Of a DNA stretch of 64,000 nucleotides, positions 1-8,614 are shown in pieces. The stretch is from JBOGCH01 sp051656645. GTDB lineage: Bacteria > Bacteroidota > Bacteroidia > Bacteroidales > Marinifilaceae. The translations under genes were made by a program, and so were the position numbers. The stretch is from positions 110,494 through 174,493 of the forward strand of contig JBOGCH010000029.1 in NCBI GenBank assembly GCA_051656645.1, given 5' to 3'. Position 1 is the stretch's first letter. The number at the start of each line of letters is the position of its first letter. The notes under the pieces were generated by a model. It did not search any database, had not been told where the DNA came from, and saw only the letters and a program-made list of their open reading frames with translations.

Positions 1-1
1 A

Positions 2-1060
2 CCAGGGTTTGGAATGTACGATTTAACGAAAGTTCGCGATATTGTTGTTGGATGGGCAGGACAGTCTGATGCTCCGGGTTTCGCACTACAAGTACTTGCG
101 AAATACTGCTCTGACCCAACAATAACGGACAAGGTCCAACGGTCAATGGACTTTTTAAGTAAGGCTCCTATTGGAAAAAATGGGATATTTCCTGCAGGTT
201 ATAATATTGACGAGAAGAAGTATCACGGAGGAGATCCTGTATCATGCGGACAGGCCATGTACAACTTTGCTCTCGCAATTAAGCAAGCGCGTAAGGATAA
301 GCGCTATAATACAAAGGCTTGGGAAGAGTTTCTACAAAATACATGCGATGCTGTAAGCGATAATATTTTAAGTAATACATGGAATCCACGCTCTACAGCG
401 GATGCATTTTATATTGCACCTCTTGCACTTTCGTCTAAATTGTTTAGAAAGACTCGTTATCTTAAAGCTGCACAAAAGGCAGGCGCACTGTTTGCAGAGA
501 GACATTTACATAATGCGTCCTATTGGGGAGGTACTCTTGATGCTACTTGTGAAGACAAAGAAGGCGCTTGGGCTGCTTTTCAAGGCTTCCTTGCTCTGTA
601 TGAACAAACACATACTAAAACCTATTTAGAATGGGCAAAACACGCTATGGACGTCTGTTTAAGCTATACAGTTATTTGGGACATACCGTTACCAGCCGGA
701 CGAATGGCCGATTATAATTTTAAAACAACTGGATGGACTGTTGTTTCGCCGCAAAATCAACACATTGATGTATATGGGGTTGTATTTACTCCGGAAATAT
801 ACAGAATGGGACAAATACTTAAAAATGACAACTTAAAGAAATTAGCAGAAGTTATGTACCGAAGCTGTTTTCAACTCACGGACGCCTATGGAGCACAAGG
901 GGAGCAATTACAACAAACTAATTTTGCACAACAAGGAGACATGAGCAATGTACATCGTCTTCGAGGAGGCTACTCCGAACGTTGGACTGTTTTTTGGATT
1001 ACAGCACACTTCTTAAACGCTGCGGCAAAATTCGAGCTACTGGGTTTAAATATAAATTAA
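2..1060 (+). CDS. Six-hairpin glycosidase-like protein, 3' part (truncated by window edge)
   Basis: The reading frame is open to the window edge upstream of the first ATG at 14, so this is the C-terminal part of a longer gene; about 350 residues are visible. They are rich in alternating helices with Trp, Tyr and Gly-containing turns (for example YWGG, WAAFQGF, ERWTVFWITAHFL), the usual look of an alpha/alpha six-hairpin barrel. That fold is common in Bacteroidota glycoside hydrolases and lyases. No catalytic motif that would fix a family is recognisable. The gene is followed 10 bp later by a strong terminator. The fold is an inference from pattern only; the substrate is unknown. Confidence 0.6.
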   Translation, partial: PGFGMYDLTKVRDIVVGWAGQSDAPGFALQVLAKYCSDPTITDKVQRSMDFLSKAPIGKNGIFPAGYNIDEKKYHGGDPVSCGQAMYNFALAIKQARKDKRYNTKAWEEFLQNTCDAVSDNILSNTWNPRSTADAFYIAPLALSSKLFRKTRYLKAAQKAGALFAERHLHNASYWGGTLDATCEDKEGAWAAFQGFLALYEQTHTKTYLEWAKHAMDVCLSYTVIWDIPLPAGRMADYNFKTTGWTVVSPQNQHIDVYGVVFTPEIYRMGQILKNDNLKKLAEVMYRSCFQLTDAYGAQGEQLQQTNFAQQGDMSNVHRLRGGYSERWTVFWITAHFLNAAAKFELLGLNIN

Positions 1061-1070
1061 CTGGAATATT

Positions 1071-1105
1071 AAGATCAATCTCGCAGTGGAGATTGATCTT
1101 TTTTT
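1071..1105 (+). terminator. Rho-independent terminator of the first gene
   Basis: A perfect 12-bp stem (AAGATCAATCTC / GAGATTGATCTT) with a 6-nt loop is followed by a run of T. It lies 10 bp after the stop codon at 1060. Confidence 0.85.
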
Positions 1106-1355
1106 ATCGCCTAAAGGCATTTATAGACTTGAGTTAAAAGCTCTCTGTAGATCCTTCTTAGGAGTAGTTAGGAGTCTTTCTCTTAAGCAGGAATCTTTGC
1201 AATTCTGAATAAGAAGAATGGGGGTATCAGCCACGTATAGGATTCATGCTCAAAATGCTTATATTTTGGCATAAAAGGATCAACCATAGCATTCGTAGGG
1301 CTCTCTCCCCATATCTAAGGGATACCTAGGATAGAGATCTTGGATGAGATATAAC
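1106..1355. other. Intergenic stretch with no recognised gene
   Basis: About 250 bp between two converging terminators. I see no convincing ORF, RNA gene or promoter. A short near-repeat (TTAGGAGTAG / TTAGGAGTCT, about 1158-1178) is present, but it does not resemble the 11-bp hairpin arrays found elsewhere in the window. Confidence 0.5.
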
Positions 1356-1384
1356 AAAAAAATCCCAAGGTAATTTACCTCGGG
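1356..1384 (-). terminator. Terminator of the tRNA-Glu/rpsT transcript
   Basis: On the minus strand an imperfect stem of about 9 bp (CCCGAGGTA / TACCTTGGG) is followed by a run of T. It lies about 70 bp downstream of the rpsT stop codon. Confidence 0.7.
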
Positions 1385-1454
1385 TTGACAGAAACGATAA
1401 AAATGGAGATAGATATCTATCTCCATTATATATCTTCAAATTAACAGAATCTGA

Positions 1455-1706
1455 TTATAAACTATTAATGTGTAGAGCTAACTTAGACTTGATATTAGAA
1501 GCTTTGTTAGTGTGAATAACATTTTTCTTAGCTAATTTATCAAGCATAGAAGCTACTCTTGGAAACAACTCAATAGCTGCACCTTTTTCTGTCATAGAGC
1601 GCAATTTCTTAACCGCGTTTCTCGCTGTCTTAGCATAGTAGCGATTGTTCGCTCTTTTTGTTTCAGTTTGTCTAATTCTTTTTTCAGACGATTTGTGATT
1701 TGCCAT
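1455..1706 (-). CDS. rpsT: 30S ribosomal protein S20
   Basis: An 83-residue, strongly basic protein opening MANHKSSEKRIRQ, typical of bS20, with the family's helical repeats and usual length. S20 binds 16S rRNA near the base of the body of the small subunit and acts in early assembly. The gene lies 38 bp downstream of the last of three tandem tRNA-Glu genes on the same strand and shares their terminator. I see no separate promoter in the short gap, so it is probably read from the tRNA promoter at about 2050. Start and family assignment are secure. Confidence 0.95.
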   Translation of the reverse strand: MANHKSSEKRIRQTETKRANNRYYAKTARNAVKKLRSMTEKGAAIELFPRVASMLDKLAKKNVIHTNKASNIKSKLALHINSL

Positions 1707-1744
1707 CTCTACAGATATAAAAATTCAACTTCTTAACTTTAAAG

Positions 1745-1816
1745 TAGTCCGTACGGGAATCGAACCCGTGTTACAAGAATGAAAATCTTGCGTCCTAACC
1801 CCTAGACGAACGGACC
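1745..1816 (-). tRNA. tRNA-Glu (TTC), copy 3 of 3 in transcription order
   Basis: A 72-nt cloverleaf on the minus strand: acceptor GGTCCGT against ACGGACT, anticodon loop TTTTCAT giving anticodon TTC, and a T-loop TTCGATT. CCA is not encoded. It is identical to the other two copies and precedes rpsT. Confidence 0.95.
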
Positions 1817-1851
1817 ATAGACCTTGTGATGTTTTATAAAAACTACTTTCG

Positions 1852-1923
1852 TAGTCCGTACGGGAATCGAACCCGTGTTACAAGAATGAAAATCTTGCGT
1901 CCTAACCCCTAGACGAACGGACC
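1852..1923 (-). tRNA. tRNA-Glu (TTC), copy 2 of 3
   Basis: Identical in sequence to the copy at 1745-1816, with anticodon TTC. The 35-bp spacer between the two copies differs from the 32-bp spacer to the next one, so only the gene body is duplicated. Confidence 0.95.
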
Positions 1924-1955
1924 ATCGGTCTATATTTTTTCAACATTTTGTTTTG

Positions 1956-2027
1956 TAGTCCGTACGGGAATCGAACCCGTGTTACAAGAATGAAAATCTT
2001 GCGTCCTAACCCCTAGACGAACGGACC
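1956..2027 (-). tRNA. tRNA-Glu (TTC), copy 1 of 3 (promoter-proximal)
   Basis: First of three identical 72-nt tRNA-Glu genes on the minus strand, with anticodon TTC. Its 5' end lies about 20 bp from the -7 box of a clear Bacteroides-type promoter. Confidence 0.95.
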
Positions 2028-2046
2028 ATCTTTCGGTTTGCGAGTG

Positions 2047-2077
2047 CAAATATAGGGGCTTTTTATTTACCTCCAAA
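2047..2077 (-). promoter_or_regulatory. Promoter of the tRNA-Glu x3 / rpsT transcript
   Basis: On the minus strand a -33 box TTTG (2074-2077) is followed after exactly 19 bp by a -7 box TATATTTG (2047-2054). This fits the Bacteroides primary-sigma consensus TTTG-N19-TAnnTTTG. Confidence 0.8.
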
Positions 2078-2167
2078 CTTTTTCTATGTTTTTTTTGCTA
2101 TTATTTTTCAATGCACTGATAATCAGTGTGTATTTTTTTCAACTTTTTTCTACTGTTTATTTTATCC

Positions 2168-5100
2168 CTATGACATTATATCGTTAAGCACACTCAAGAA
2201 ACTTTTCTTCTTTATAGGTTTTGAGACAAAAGCAGTAAAGCCACTCTTCCTCATTACCTCATCATTTTCCATAAATGCATGCGCTGTAACGGCAATTATA
2301 GGTGTTTGCATATCACTCCGTCTAATTATCTGCGTAGCTTCAATTCCATCCATCTTGGGCATCTTGATATCCATAAGTACTAAATCGGGCTTATGCTTGT
2401 AAAACAAGTCCACAGCCTCTACTCCATCAACAGCATGTATTAGTCTATAATTTTCTTTCAGTATTGTCTCAAAAAGAATAAAGTTACTCATCGTGTCTTC
2501 CGCAATCAATATCAGTTTCTGAGAGGCACCACCTTCTATGTTTACTAATTCTGTTTCTGACACATCCTCAACAATGGGTACAATGTTTACTTTTTGGTAA
2601 GGAATTGTAAAGCTAAAAGTAGACCCTTGTCCCTCTACTGACTCAACGTAAATTCCTCCGCCTAATCTTTCAACGATAGTTTTGCAAATAGCCAATCCCA
2701 AACCGGTGCCTTGTACAAATTCATTCAACTTAACGAAACGTTCAAAAACGGACGTAACCTTCTGCTTTGGAATTCCACAACCGGTATCTTCCACATAAAA
2801 CAATAACATATTCTCATCAGCCATTAACTTATAACCTATTTTTATATGTCCGCGCTGCGTGAATTTTATTGCGTTATTGATTAGGTTAGTTATCACCTGC
2901 ATAAAACGGATTTTCTCTGTTAATACGGTACATTGCTTCATACCTTTTTCCATAATTAACTCCACATCCGAATTTTGCATACGTCTATAACTTTGAGCAT
3001 ATATACCATCAAAAAGTTGATTTATATCAACCTCCGAATAGACAAAATCCAACGTCTCTGACTCAATCTTTGACAAATCCAAGATATCCGATATTAACTG
3101 TAACAGCACATCGTTATTAACCGCAATATGCTGTGCACACATTTGTCGTTCCTCCTCAGTCTCGGCATCTACAAGCACCTCTGAGAAGCCAACTATTGCG
3201 TTTAACGGAGTTCTAATCTCATGACTCATATTTGCTAAGAATGCCGATTTTAACCTATTCGCTTCTTCTGCATGTTCCTTGGCAACTATCAACTCTTCTT
3301 CGGCTTTCTTCCCTTGCGTAATATCCTGAATAAAGCCAATACCTCGTACATTTTTGCCTTTCTTATTTTTTTCATTCACAACGCCCTGAATTTGATACCA
3401 TCGATACTCAGATGTAAAATAATTGGAGCGTATTGTGACCTTAAAGTCAGACATCGCATTCCTCTTTATAGCAAGCAAACTATTATCATACGCTTCAAGA
3501 TCCTGTATCATAATTGTTTTGCGGAATTCATCCTGTGATATTTCCGCATACCTTGCCATATCGCTTATTGTTGTGTCACTCGCCGATGTATAGAAATTTA
3601 TTTCGTCCGTTTCTAAATTCCAACTACATGGAATAATATTTCCCAACTCTAGCGCCATGGAAAGCCTAATAGCACTCTCTTGTAGCTGATGTTCAAAACT
3701 ACGTTGCTGAGAGACATCAATAATACGCATTATCCCGCCTGTAATTCCGCCATGTTTATCCATTACAGGAATGGCAGCTATCATTAAGTTTCTATTCTCA
3801 ATAACCGTCTCAACCGTCACATTGCGTTTTAACTTAAACATCTCCTTAATAGGACATCGTGTACAAGGTATTTTCCTTTTATGCATATGTTTATAGCACA
3901 CAGTCCCTTCCTTGTAAATCTTACCCGTAAATAGAGTATTGAACTTGTGCATAGAACTTAACAGCACGTTATATTCCGTATCCATATAGACAACGCCGAC
4001 ATCAATATTATCCAATATTGTTTTACAAGTATTAAGAGCATGCTCCATCGTATCCTTCGCCACCATCAATTGTTGTTCGGCTTCGCGCTTGTCCGTAATA
4101 TTCCACATAAAAATAATTATCCACCTGTGGCTGTCTTTTCCGGAAATCATGCTTTTTCGAGTACTGTATACTTTACCATCAATAACATCCTCTCGTTTTA
4201 TCAAAGAGGTCTTGCCAGATATCAGAGCCAAATCCTCCTCTCTAAAAGCATCGGCCTTACCCGGATTAAAATCATAATCAGTACTACCTATAACTTGCTC
4301 AACGGGCATATTCCATAACTCCACCGATTTTCTATTCCAATATACATATCTAAAATCATCATCCGCATCCTTTATAGAAACTCCCGTAGGCATTTTATCC
4401 AATATCTCTGCAAGTGTTCTATTGGTGACTAAAGAGAATCTATCCCCTTCCTCGATACTTCTATTTATCTCTACATGATTAATAAAAAGTAACGCATAGC
4501 ACTTAATATTTAAATCATCATCGGCCTCAACCGCTTCTGCCATACACCAAAAGGTCCTAGCAACTGCATTTCCATTATCATCTTCCCGCTCAATTGTTAT
4601 TTCCTTAGATACAAACGTCTTATCTCCTACACTTAACAATTCATCATATGTCAGTAACTTAGCCAGCTCATCATCAGCATTGGCATATATGAAAATATTA
4701 TTTTCAATATCTACCATCTCACAAAATGCTTTATTACAATCAATAGTCTTCAACTCTTCGTTTAATAACACTACAGCAACCGGCAAATTCATATACAACT
4801 CCATCACTTTGTTCTTAAACTGTGAAATTGTATGTTGTGCATCAATTAATTCAGTAATATCAGTGTAAAACACATATACCTCATCCTCATTCTCTGCCGG
4901 ATAAATGTATATCTGATAATGACGCTTTGTTAATGCCCAGTACCAAGTAGAAATCACAGTCTGCTTATTCTTTACCACACTTTCCATTACCAATCTATCC
5001 TTAGCTGTGGGCCTAACTAACTCTTTTAGTCTACTTTCTTCAATATCCTCACCTGTATATTTTCTGATATGATCTTTTAAGGCCGTATTGGAATAAATAG

Positions 5101-6463
5101 TATCGTAAGTTATATATCTGCCCTGTTCATCATACAATAGTTTGATATGAGTATGCAATATCGGCATCGTATCATTCAATCTGGCCAACTTTTTTATCAA
5201 CTCAAATTCGCGCTGCTGCATTCTTCGTCCCTTTAAATAACTCAACATAAAAAAGAATACAACTATCAGCAAAAACACAAACGAAACAAGCAAAACCTCT
5301 ATCCACACCCTATTTGCCTCAAAGAATGTAACTGATTTATTTATAAAAACAACGTCATTACTTCCTGCTTTTATCTCACTTCCTAAACCATATCTTCCCA
5401 AAACATTATAGTCTACAAATGCCTTTATAGTACTTGTAATATCAATAGAGTTCAGTGAATCATATCTTGCATCCATTGCATCCATTGCATCCATTGCATC
5501 CTTAACAGCCTGTCCAACAGCCAGTCCTATCTCATCTGCCGCCACGAAAGCACCTCCAAGAAATAAGTCATGATACGTCATCAAATCTGTGGTAACAAAA
5601 GCAGGCACCGAAAGTAAGGAGGCTATATATTTATACAAAATATAATTGTCCGCTTGGTAGTAATTTTCGCCTGGAATTAATTGCCATGAATGGAATAACA
5701 CAGCACTGTGCCTATCTAATTTTTGAATCGTATCCAGTAGCTGCTCAGTGCTCATATTGCGTTTATCAAGAAATGTCAACTCTAAATCAGACATATTTTG
5801 AAAACTCTGTTCCAGCTTATTACGAAATATAACCCCTTTATAGCTAAAATCTGTTATAGCTACAATCTGTTTTAAATCAGGAACAACATTCGTCATCAGC
5901 TCTATTGTACGCTCAGTACTCATGTCAGCATGTACTAACGTTGCATTGAACCCTTTACAAGTTTCCTCTACTGTAGCACTCTCCCCAATTTGACTACTGC
6001 CACTTTCCTTGTAATTCTTAAAACTATAAATAGTATCTTGAAACATTGACAGCACCACCGGGACATCCTTCCAACTCTCAGGTACAGTTTCTCTATATAA
6101 CTCCCAGCCCTGTTCGCCAATAAAAACTATTGTCTTAGGTTTTTTGTTGTATCTATTAAAAATATAGGAAAAGCGTTCTCGACAATCATCATATGAAAAA
6201 TGTGGCGAGCATGGAAGTGTTACAACATATACTCCGAGTTTCTTAGGAACAAAAAGAGACCGTTTAATAGTTTCTTGGATCTTAAAAGCCCAAGGATTTC
6301 TAAAATGATAGTAGCTTACCAATAGAATATACTCTTCCTCCGCAAACGGATAACTTTCGCTCGTGTTATTCAATCTTTTACCATCCGATTGACCATAGAC
6401 ATAACTTACACTACTATTCACACATGTACAAAATAGAAGTGCTATAATCAGAAAGATCTTCAT
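2168..6463 (-). CDS. Hybrid two-component sensor kinase with periplasmic-binding and PAS domains
   Basis: 1431 residues. In order: signal peptide (1-24); an extracytoplasmic region of about 340 residues resembling an ABC-type substrate-binding domain; one membrane helix (about 384-406); several PAS-like domains (about 430-1030), one with a Cys cluster (CYKH...PCTRCP); a HisKA domain with phospho-acceptor His1081 in SHEIRTPLNAI; a HATPase domain with DTGCGIP and GTGLGLAICK; and a C-terminal receiver with Asp1365 in LVLMDIKMP. There is no DNA-binding output domain, so signalling must pass to a separate partner, unlike the HTH-ending hybrids of many polysaccharide loci. The ligand is unknown. 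It stands alone between rpsT and clpP. An in-frame 9-bp repeat adds MDA units at residues 321-332. Confidence 0.88.
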   Translation of the reverse strand: MKIFLIIALLFCTCVNSSVSYVYGQSDGKRLNNTSESYPFAEEEYILLVSYYHFRNPWAFKIQETIKRSLFVPKKLGVYVVTLPCSPHFSYDDCRERFSYIFNRYNKKPKTIVFIGEQGWELYRETVPESWKDVPVVLSMFQDTIYSFKNYKESGSSQIGESATVEETCKGFNATLVHADMSTERTIELMTNVVPDLKQIVAITDFSYKGVIFRNKLEQSFQNMSDLELTFLDKRNMSTEQLLDTIQKLDRHSAVLFHSWQLIPGENYYQADNYILYKYIASLLSVPAFVTTDLMTYHDLFLGGAFVAADEIGLAVGQAVKDAMDAMDAMDARYDSLNSIDITSTIKAFVDYNVLGRYGLGSEIKAGSNDVVFINKSVTFFEANRVWIEVLLVSFVFLLIVVFFFMLSYLKGRRMQQREFELIKKLARLNDTMPILHTHIKLLYDEQGRYITYDTIYSNTALKDHIRKYTGEDIEESRLKELVRPTAKDRLVMESVVKNKQTVISTWYWALTKRHYQIYIYPAENEDEVYVFYTDITELIDAQHTISQFKNKVMELYMNLPVAVVLLNEELKTIDCNKAFCEMVDIENNIFIYANADDELAKLLTYDELLSVGDKTFVSKEITIEREDDNGNAVARTFWCMAEAVEADDDLNIKCYALLFINHVEINRSIEEGDRFSLVTNRTLAEILDKMPTGVSIKDADDDFRYVYWNRKSVELWNMPVEQVIGSTDYDFNPGKADAFREEDLALISGKTSLIKREDVIDGKVYSTRKSMISGKDSHRWIIIFMWNITDKREAEQQLMVAKDTMEHALNTCKTILDNIDVGVVYMDTEYNVLLSSMHKFNTLFTGKIYKEGTVCYKHMHKRKIPCTRCPIKEMFKLKRNVTVETVIENRNLMIAAIPVMDKHGGITGGIMRIIDVSQQRSFEHQLQESAIRLSMALELGNIIPCSWNLETDEINFYTSASDTTISDMARYAEISQDEFRKTIMIQDLEAYDNSLLAIKRNAMSDFKVTIRSNYFTSEYRWYQIQGVVNEKNKKGKNVRGIGFIQDITQGKKAEEELIVAKEHAEEANRLKSAFLANMSHEIRTPLNAIVGFSEVLVDAETEEERQMCAQHIAVNNDVLLQLISDILDLSKIESETLDFVYSEVDINQLFDGIYAQSYRRMQNSDVELIMEKGMKQCTVLTEKIRFMQVITNLINNAIKFTQRGHIKIGYKLMADENMLLFYVEDTGCGIPKQKVTSVFERFVKLNEFVQGTGLGLAICKTIVERLGGGIYVESVEGQGSTFSFTIPYQKVNIVPIVEDVSETELVNIEGGASQKLILIAEDTMSNFILFETILKENYRLIHAVDGVEAVDLFYKHKPDLVLMDIKMPKMDGIEATQIIRRSDMQTPIIAVTAHAFMENDEVMRKSGFTAFVSKPIKKKSFLSVLNDIMS
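5467..5501. repeat. In-frame 9-bp tandem repeat inside the hybrid kinase gene
   Basis: Almost four copies of TTGCATCCA (three full, one of eight bases) encode a run of Met-Asp-Ala units at about residues 321-332, near the end of the periplasmic domain. The unit is three codons long, so slippage changes length but not frame. Confidence 0.85.
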
Positions 6464-6568
6464 ATCTTATTATTTTAAGACCAATGCACAGAACATTACT
6501 CTAACAAATGTACTATAATAATTTTTATTAAGTTACATTTTTTTACGCAAGTAACAAAATATTACTCA

Positions 6569-6601
6569 TTTACGATTAATAACATGATTGAAATAACTTT
6601 G
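6569..6601 (+). promoter_or_regulatory. Candidate promoter of clpPX
   Basis: The -7 box TAACTTTG (6594-6601) fits TAnnTTTG. A weak -33-like TTTAC lies about 20 bp upstream. The start codon of clpP follows 38 bp later. Confidence 0.5.
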
Positions 6602-6639
6602 TTTTTTATATATTAGCACACCAAATAAAAATTCACACG

Positions 6640-7317
6640 ATGTTTTCAAAAGACGAATTCAAAAAATATGCTTTAAAGCATCAAGGCATCAGCAGTTTAA
6701 ATATGCACCGATTCGAATCGGCAACTGCAAGCTACATCTCCCCAACCATTATTGAGGAAAGACAAATGAATGTAGCTAGCATGGACGTTTTTTCACGCTT
6801 AATGATGGACCGCATCATCTTTTTAGGAGTACCTATCGATGACGACGTTGCAAACATCATCATGGCCCAGTTATTATTTCTTGAATCGGCCGATCCTTCA
6901 AAGGATATCCAAATCTATTTCAATACTCCGGGAGGTTCAGTTTATGCCGGTCTAGGAATTTATGACACTATGCAGTACATCAGTTGCGATGTAGCTACAA
7001 TTTGTACCGGAATGGCTGCATCTATGGGTGCCGTACTTATGTGTGCAGGCGCAAAAGGAAAACGCTCCGCGCTTAAGCACTCACGCATCATGATACACCA
7101 GCCTATGGGAGGTGCACAAGGCCAAGCCTCAGACATTGAGATTACGGCTAGAGAGATCCAAAAATTAAAAAAAGAATTATACACAATTATTGCCGACCAT
7201 TCTGGGAATACTTACAAAAGAGTTGAAAAGGACTCCGACCGCGACCACTGGATGACAGCGGAAGAATCCCTTGAATACGGAATGATTGACTCAATACTAG
7301 CGAGAGATAAAAAATAA
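6640..7317 (+). CDS. clpP: ATP-dependent Clp protease proteolytic subunit
   Basis: 225 residues. The catalytic triad is visible: Ser128 in GMAASMGA, His153 in IMIHQPMGG and Asp198 in the EKDSDRD segment. ClpP forms a double heptameric barrel that degrades proteins unfolded by ClpX. The N-terminal extension of about 30 residues before the conserved core is longer than in Escherichia coli and may include a propeptide. The stop codon overlaps the ATG of clpX by one base (TAATG), the standard pairing, and implies translational coupling. A Bacteroides-type -7 box lies upstream. Family and start are secure. Confidence 0.95.
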   Translation: MFSKDEFKKYALKHQGISSLNMHRFESATASYISPTIIEERQMNVASMDVFSRLMMDRIIFLGVPIDDDVANIIMAQLLFLESADPSKDIQIYFNTPGGSVYAGLGIYDTMQYISCDVATICTGMAASMGAVLMCAGAKGKRSALKHSRIMIHQPMGGAQGQASDIEITAREIQKLKKELYTIIADHSGNTYKRVEKDSDRDHWMTAEESLEYGMIDSILARDKK

Positions 7318-8537
7318 TGAATAAAGAGGATAAATGTTCATTCTGTGGCCGCAATCGTAGCGATGTTACGCTACTGATTGCCGGTGCCACAGGATTTATT
7401 TGTGATGAGTGCTCTGAACGTGCTTATGAAATCGTTCAGGAAGAATTAATGAGTTCACCGGGATTTGACCTGGCAGGACTAGACGTTAAACGTCCCATTG
7501 AGATAAAAGAATTTCTTGACCAATACGTGGTGGGTCAAGACGAAGCAAAAAAATATCTTGCAGTTGCCGTTTACAATCACTACAAGCGTCTAATGCACAA
7601 ACCATCAAAAGACGATGTTGAAATCGAAAAATCTAACATCATCATGGTTGGACGTACGGGAACCGGTAAAACCTTATTGGCTCGTACCATTGCTAAAATG
7701 CTCAACGTACCATTCACCATTGTCGATGCTACTGTATTAACAGAAGCCGGATACGTAGGTGAGGACATTGAGTCTATACTTACGCGTCTATTACAAGCTG
7801 CCGACTATAATACAGAGGCTGCCGAAAAAGGAATTGTATTCATTGACGAAATTGACAAAATTGCCCGCAAAGGCGATAATCCTTCCATTACACGCGATGT
7901 GAGTGGAGAAGGAGTACAACAAGGTCTTTTAAAGCTATTGGAGGGCTCTATCGTTAACGTTCCACCACAAGGAGGACGCAAACACCCAGATCAAAAAATG
8001 ATTCCTGTTAACACAAAAAACATCCTGTTTATTTGTGGTGGTGCTTTTGACGGTATTGAACGTAAAATTGCTACACGTCTAAATACAAAAGTTGTTGGTT
8101 TCAACGCAAGCAAAGCGAAAGAACATATTGACCGTGACAATTTCTTACAATACATTTCTCCACAGGATCTTAAATCTTTTGGGCTTATTCCGGAAATTAT
8201 CGGTCGTCTGCCTGTTCTTACGTACCTAGAGCCGCTAAACCGAGCAACATTGCGCAACATCCTTACCGAACCTAAAAACGCCATCATTCGTCAATACATT
8301 CGCTTATTCGAATTAGATGGTAAAAAACTTAAGTTCGATGAAGAGGTATATGACTATATTGTCGATAAAGCTGTTGAATTCCACCTAGGAGCTCGCGGTC
8401 TGCGTTCTATTTGCGAAGCCATTATGACAGACATTATGTTCGAGGCTCCATCGCAAGAGAAAAAGACAATTACAATTACCAAAGCTATCGCTGAAAATAA
8501 ACTTTCCAAGATGAGTGCACAAATGCTACACGCATAA
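7317..8537 (+). CDS. clpX: ATP-dependent Clp protease ATP-binding subunit ClpX
   Basis: 406 residues. An N-terminal zinc-binding domain has Cys7, Cys10, Cys29 and Cys32. The AAA+ module follows, with Walker A GRTGTGKT (112-119), the pore loop GYVG (145-148), Walker B IVFIDE (173-178), an RKH loop (GGRKHPDQ) and a VGF segment at the place of the IGF loop that docks on ClpP. ClpX unfolds tagged substrates and threads them into ClpP. It overlaps clpP by one base and ends just before a long bidirectional terminator. Length is normal for the family. Confidence 0.96.
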   Translation: MNKEDKCSFCGRNRSDVTLLIAGATGFICDECSERAYEIVQEELMSSPGFDLAGLDVKRPIEIKEFLDQYVVGQDEAKKYLAVAVYNHYKRLMHKPSKDDVEIEKSNIIMVGRTGTGKTLLARTIAKMLNVPFTIVDATVLTEAGYVGEDIESILTRLLQAADYNTEAAEKGIVFIDEIDKIARKGDNPSITRDVSGEGVQQGLLKLLEGSIVNVPPQGGRKHPDQKMIPVNTKNILFICGGAFDGIERKIATRLNTKVVGFNASKAKEHIDRDNFLQYISPQDLKSFGLIPEIIGRLPVLTYLEPLNRATLRNILTEPKNAIIRQYIRLFELDGKKLKFDEEVYDYIVDKAVEFHLGARGLRSICEAIMTDIMFEAPSQEKKTITITKAIAENKLSKMSAQMLHA

Positions 8538-8550
8538 GGAAGATAGCTTT

Positions 8551-8612
8551 ACTTTATGTAACTAAAAGAGGCTGATTGATTACTCAATCAGCCTCTTTTA
8601 GTTACATAAAGT
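8551..8612. terminator. Perfect 29-bp inverted repeat, bidirectional terminator of clpX and ppa
   Basis: Arms 8551-8579 and 8584-8612 are exact reverse complements of 29 bp around a 4-nt loop (TTAC). Central stem GAGGCTGATTGA is flanked by A-rich then T-rich runs, so it can terminate transcripts from either side. It begins 13 bp after clpX and ends 2 bp before the end of ppa. Confidence 0.9.
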
Positions 8613-8614
8613 CT

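Noticed and set aside
5467..5501. Phase variation of the sensor kinase by repeat slippage.
   Set aside because: The unit is 9 bp, so copy changes keep the frame; only length variation is expected.
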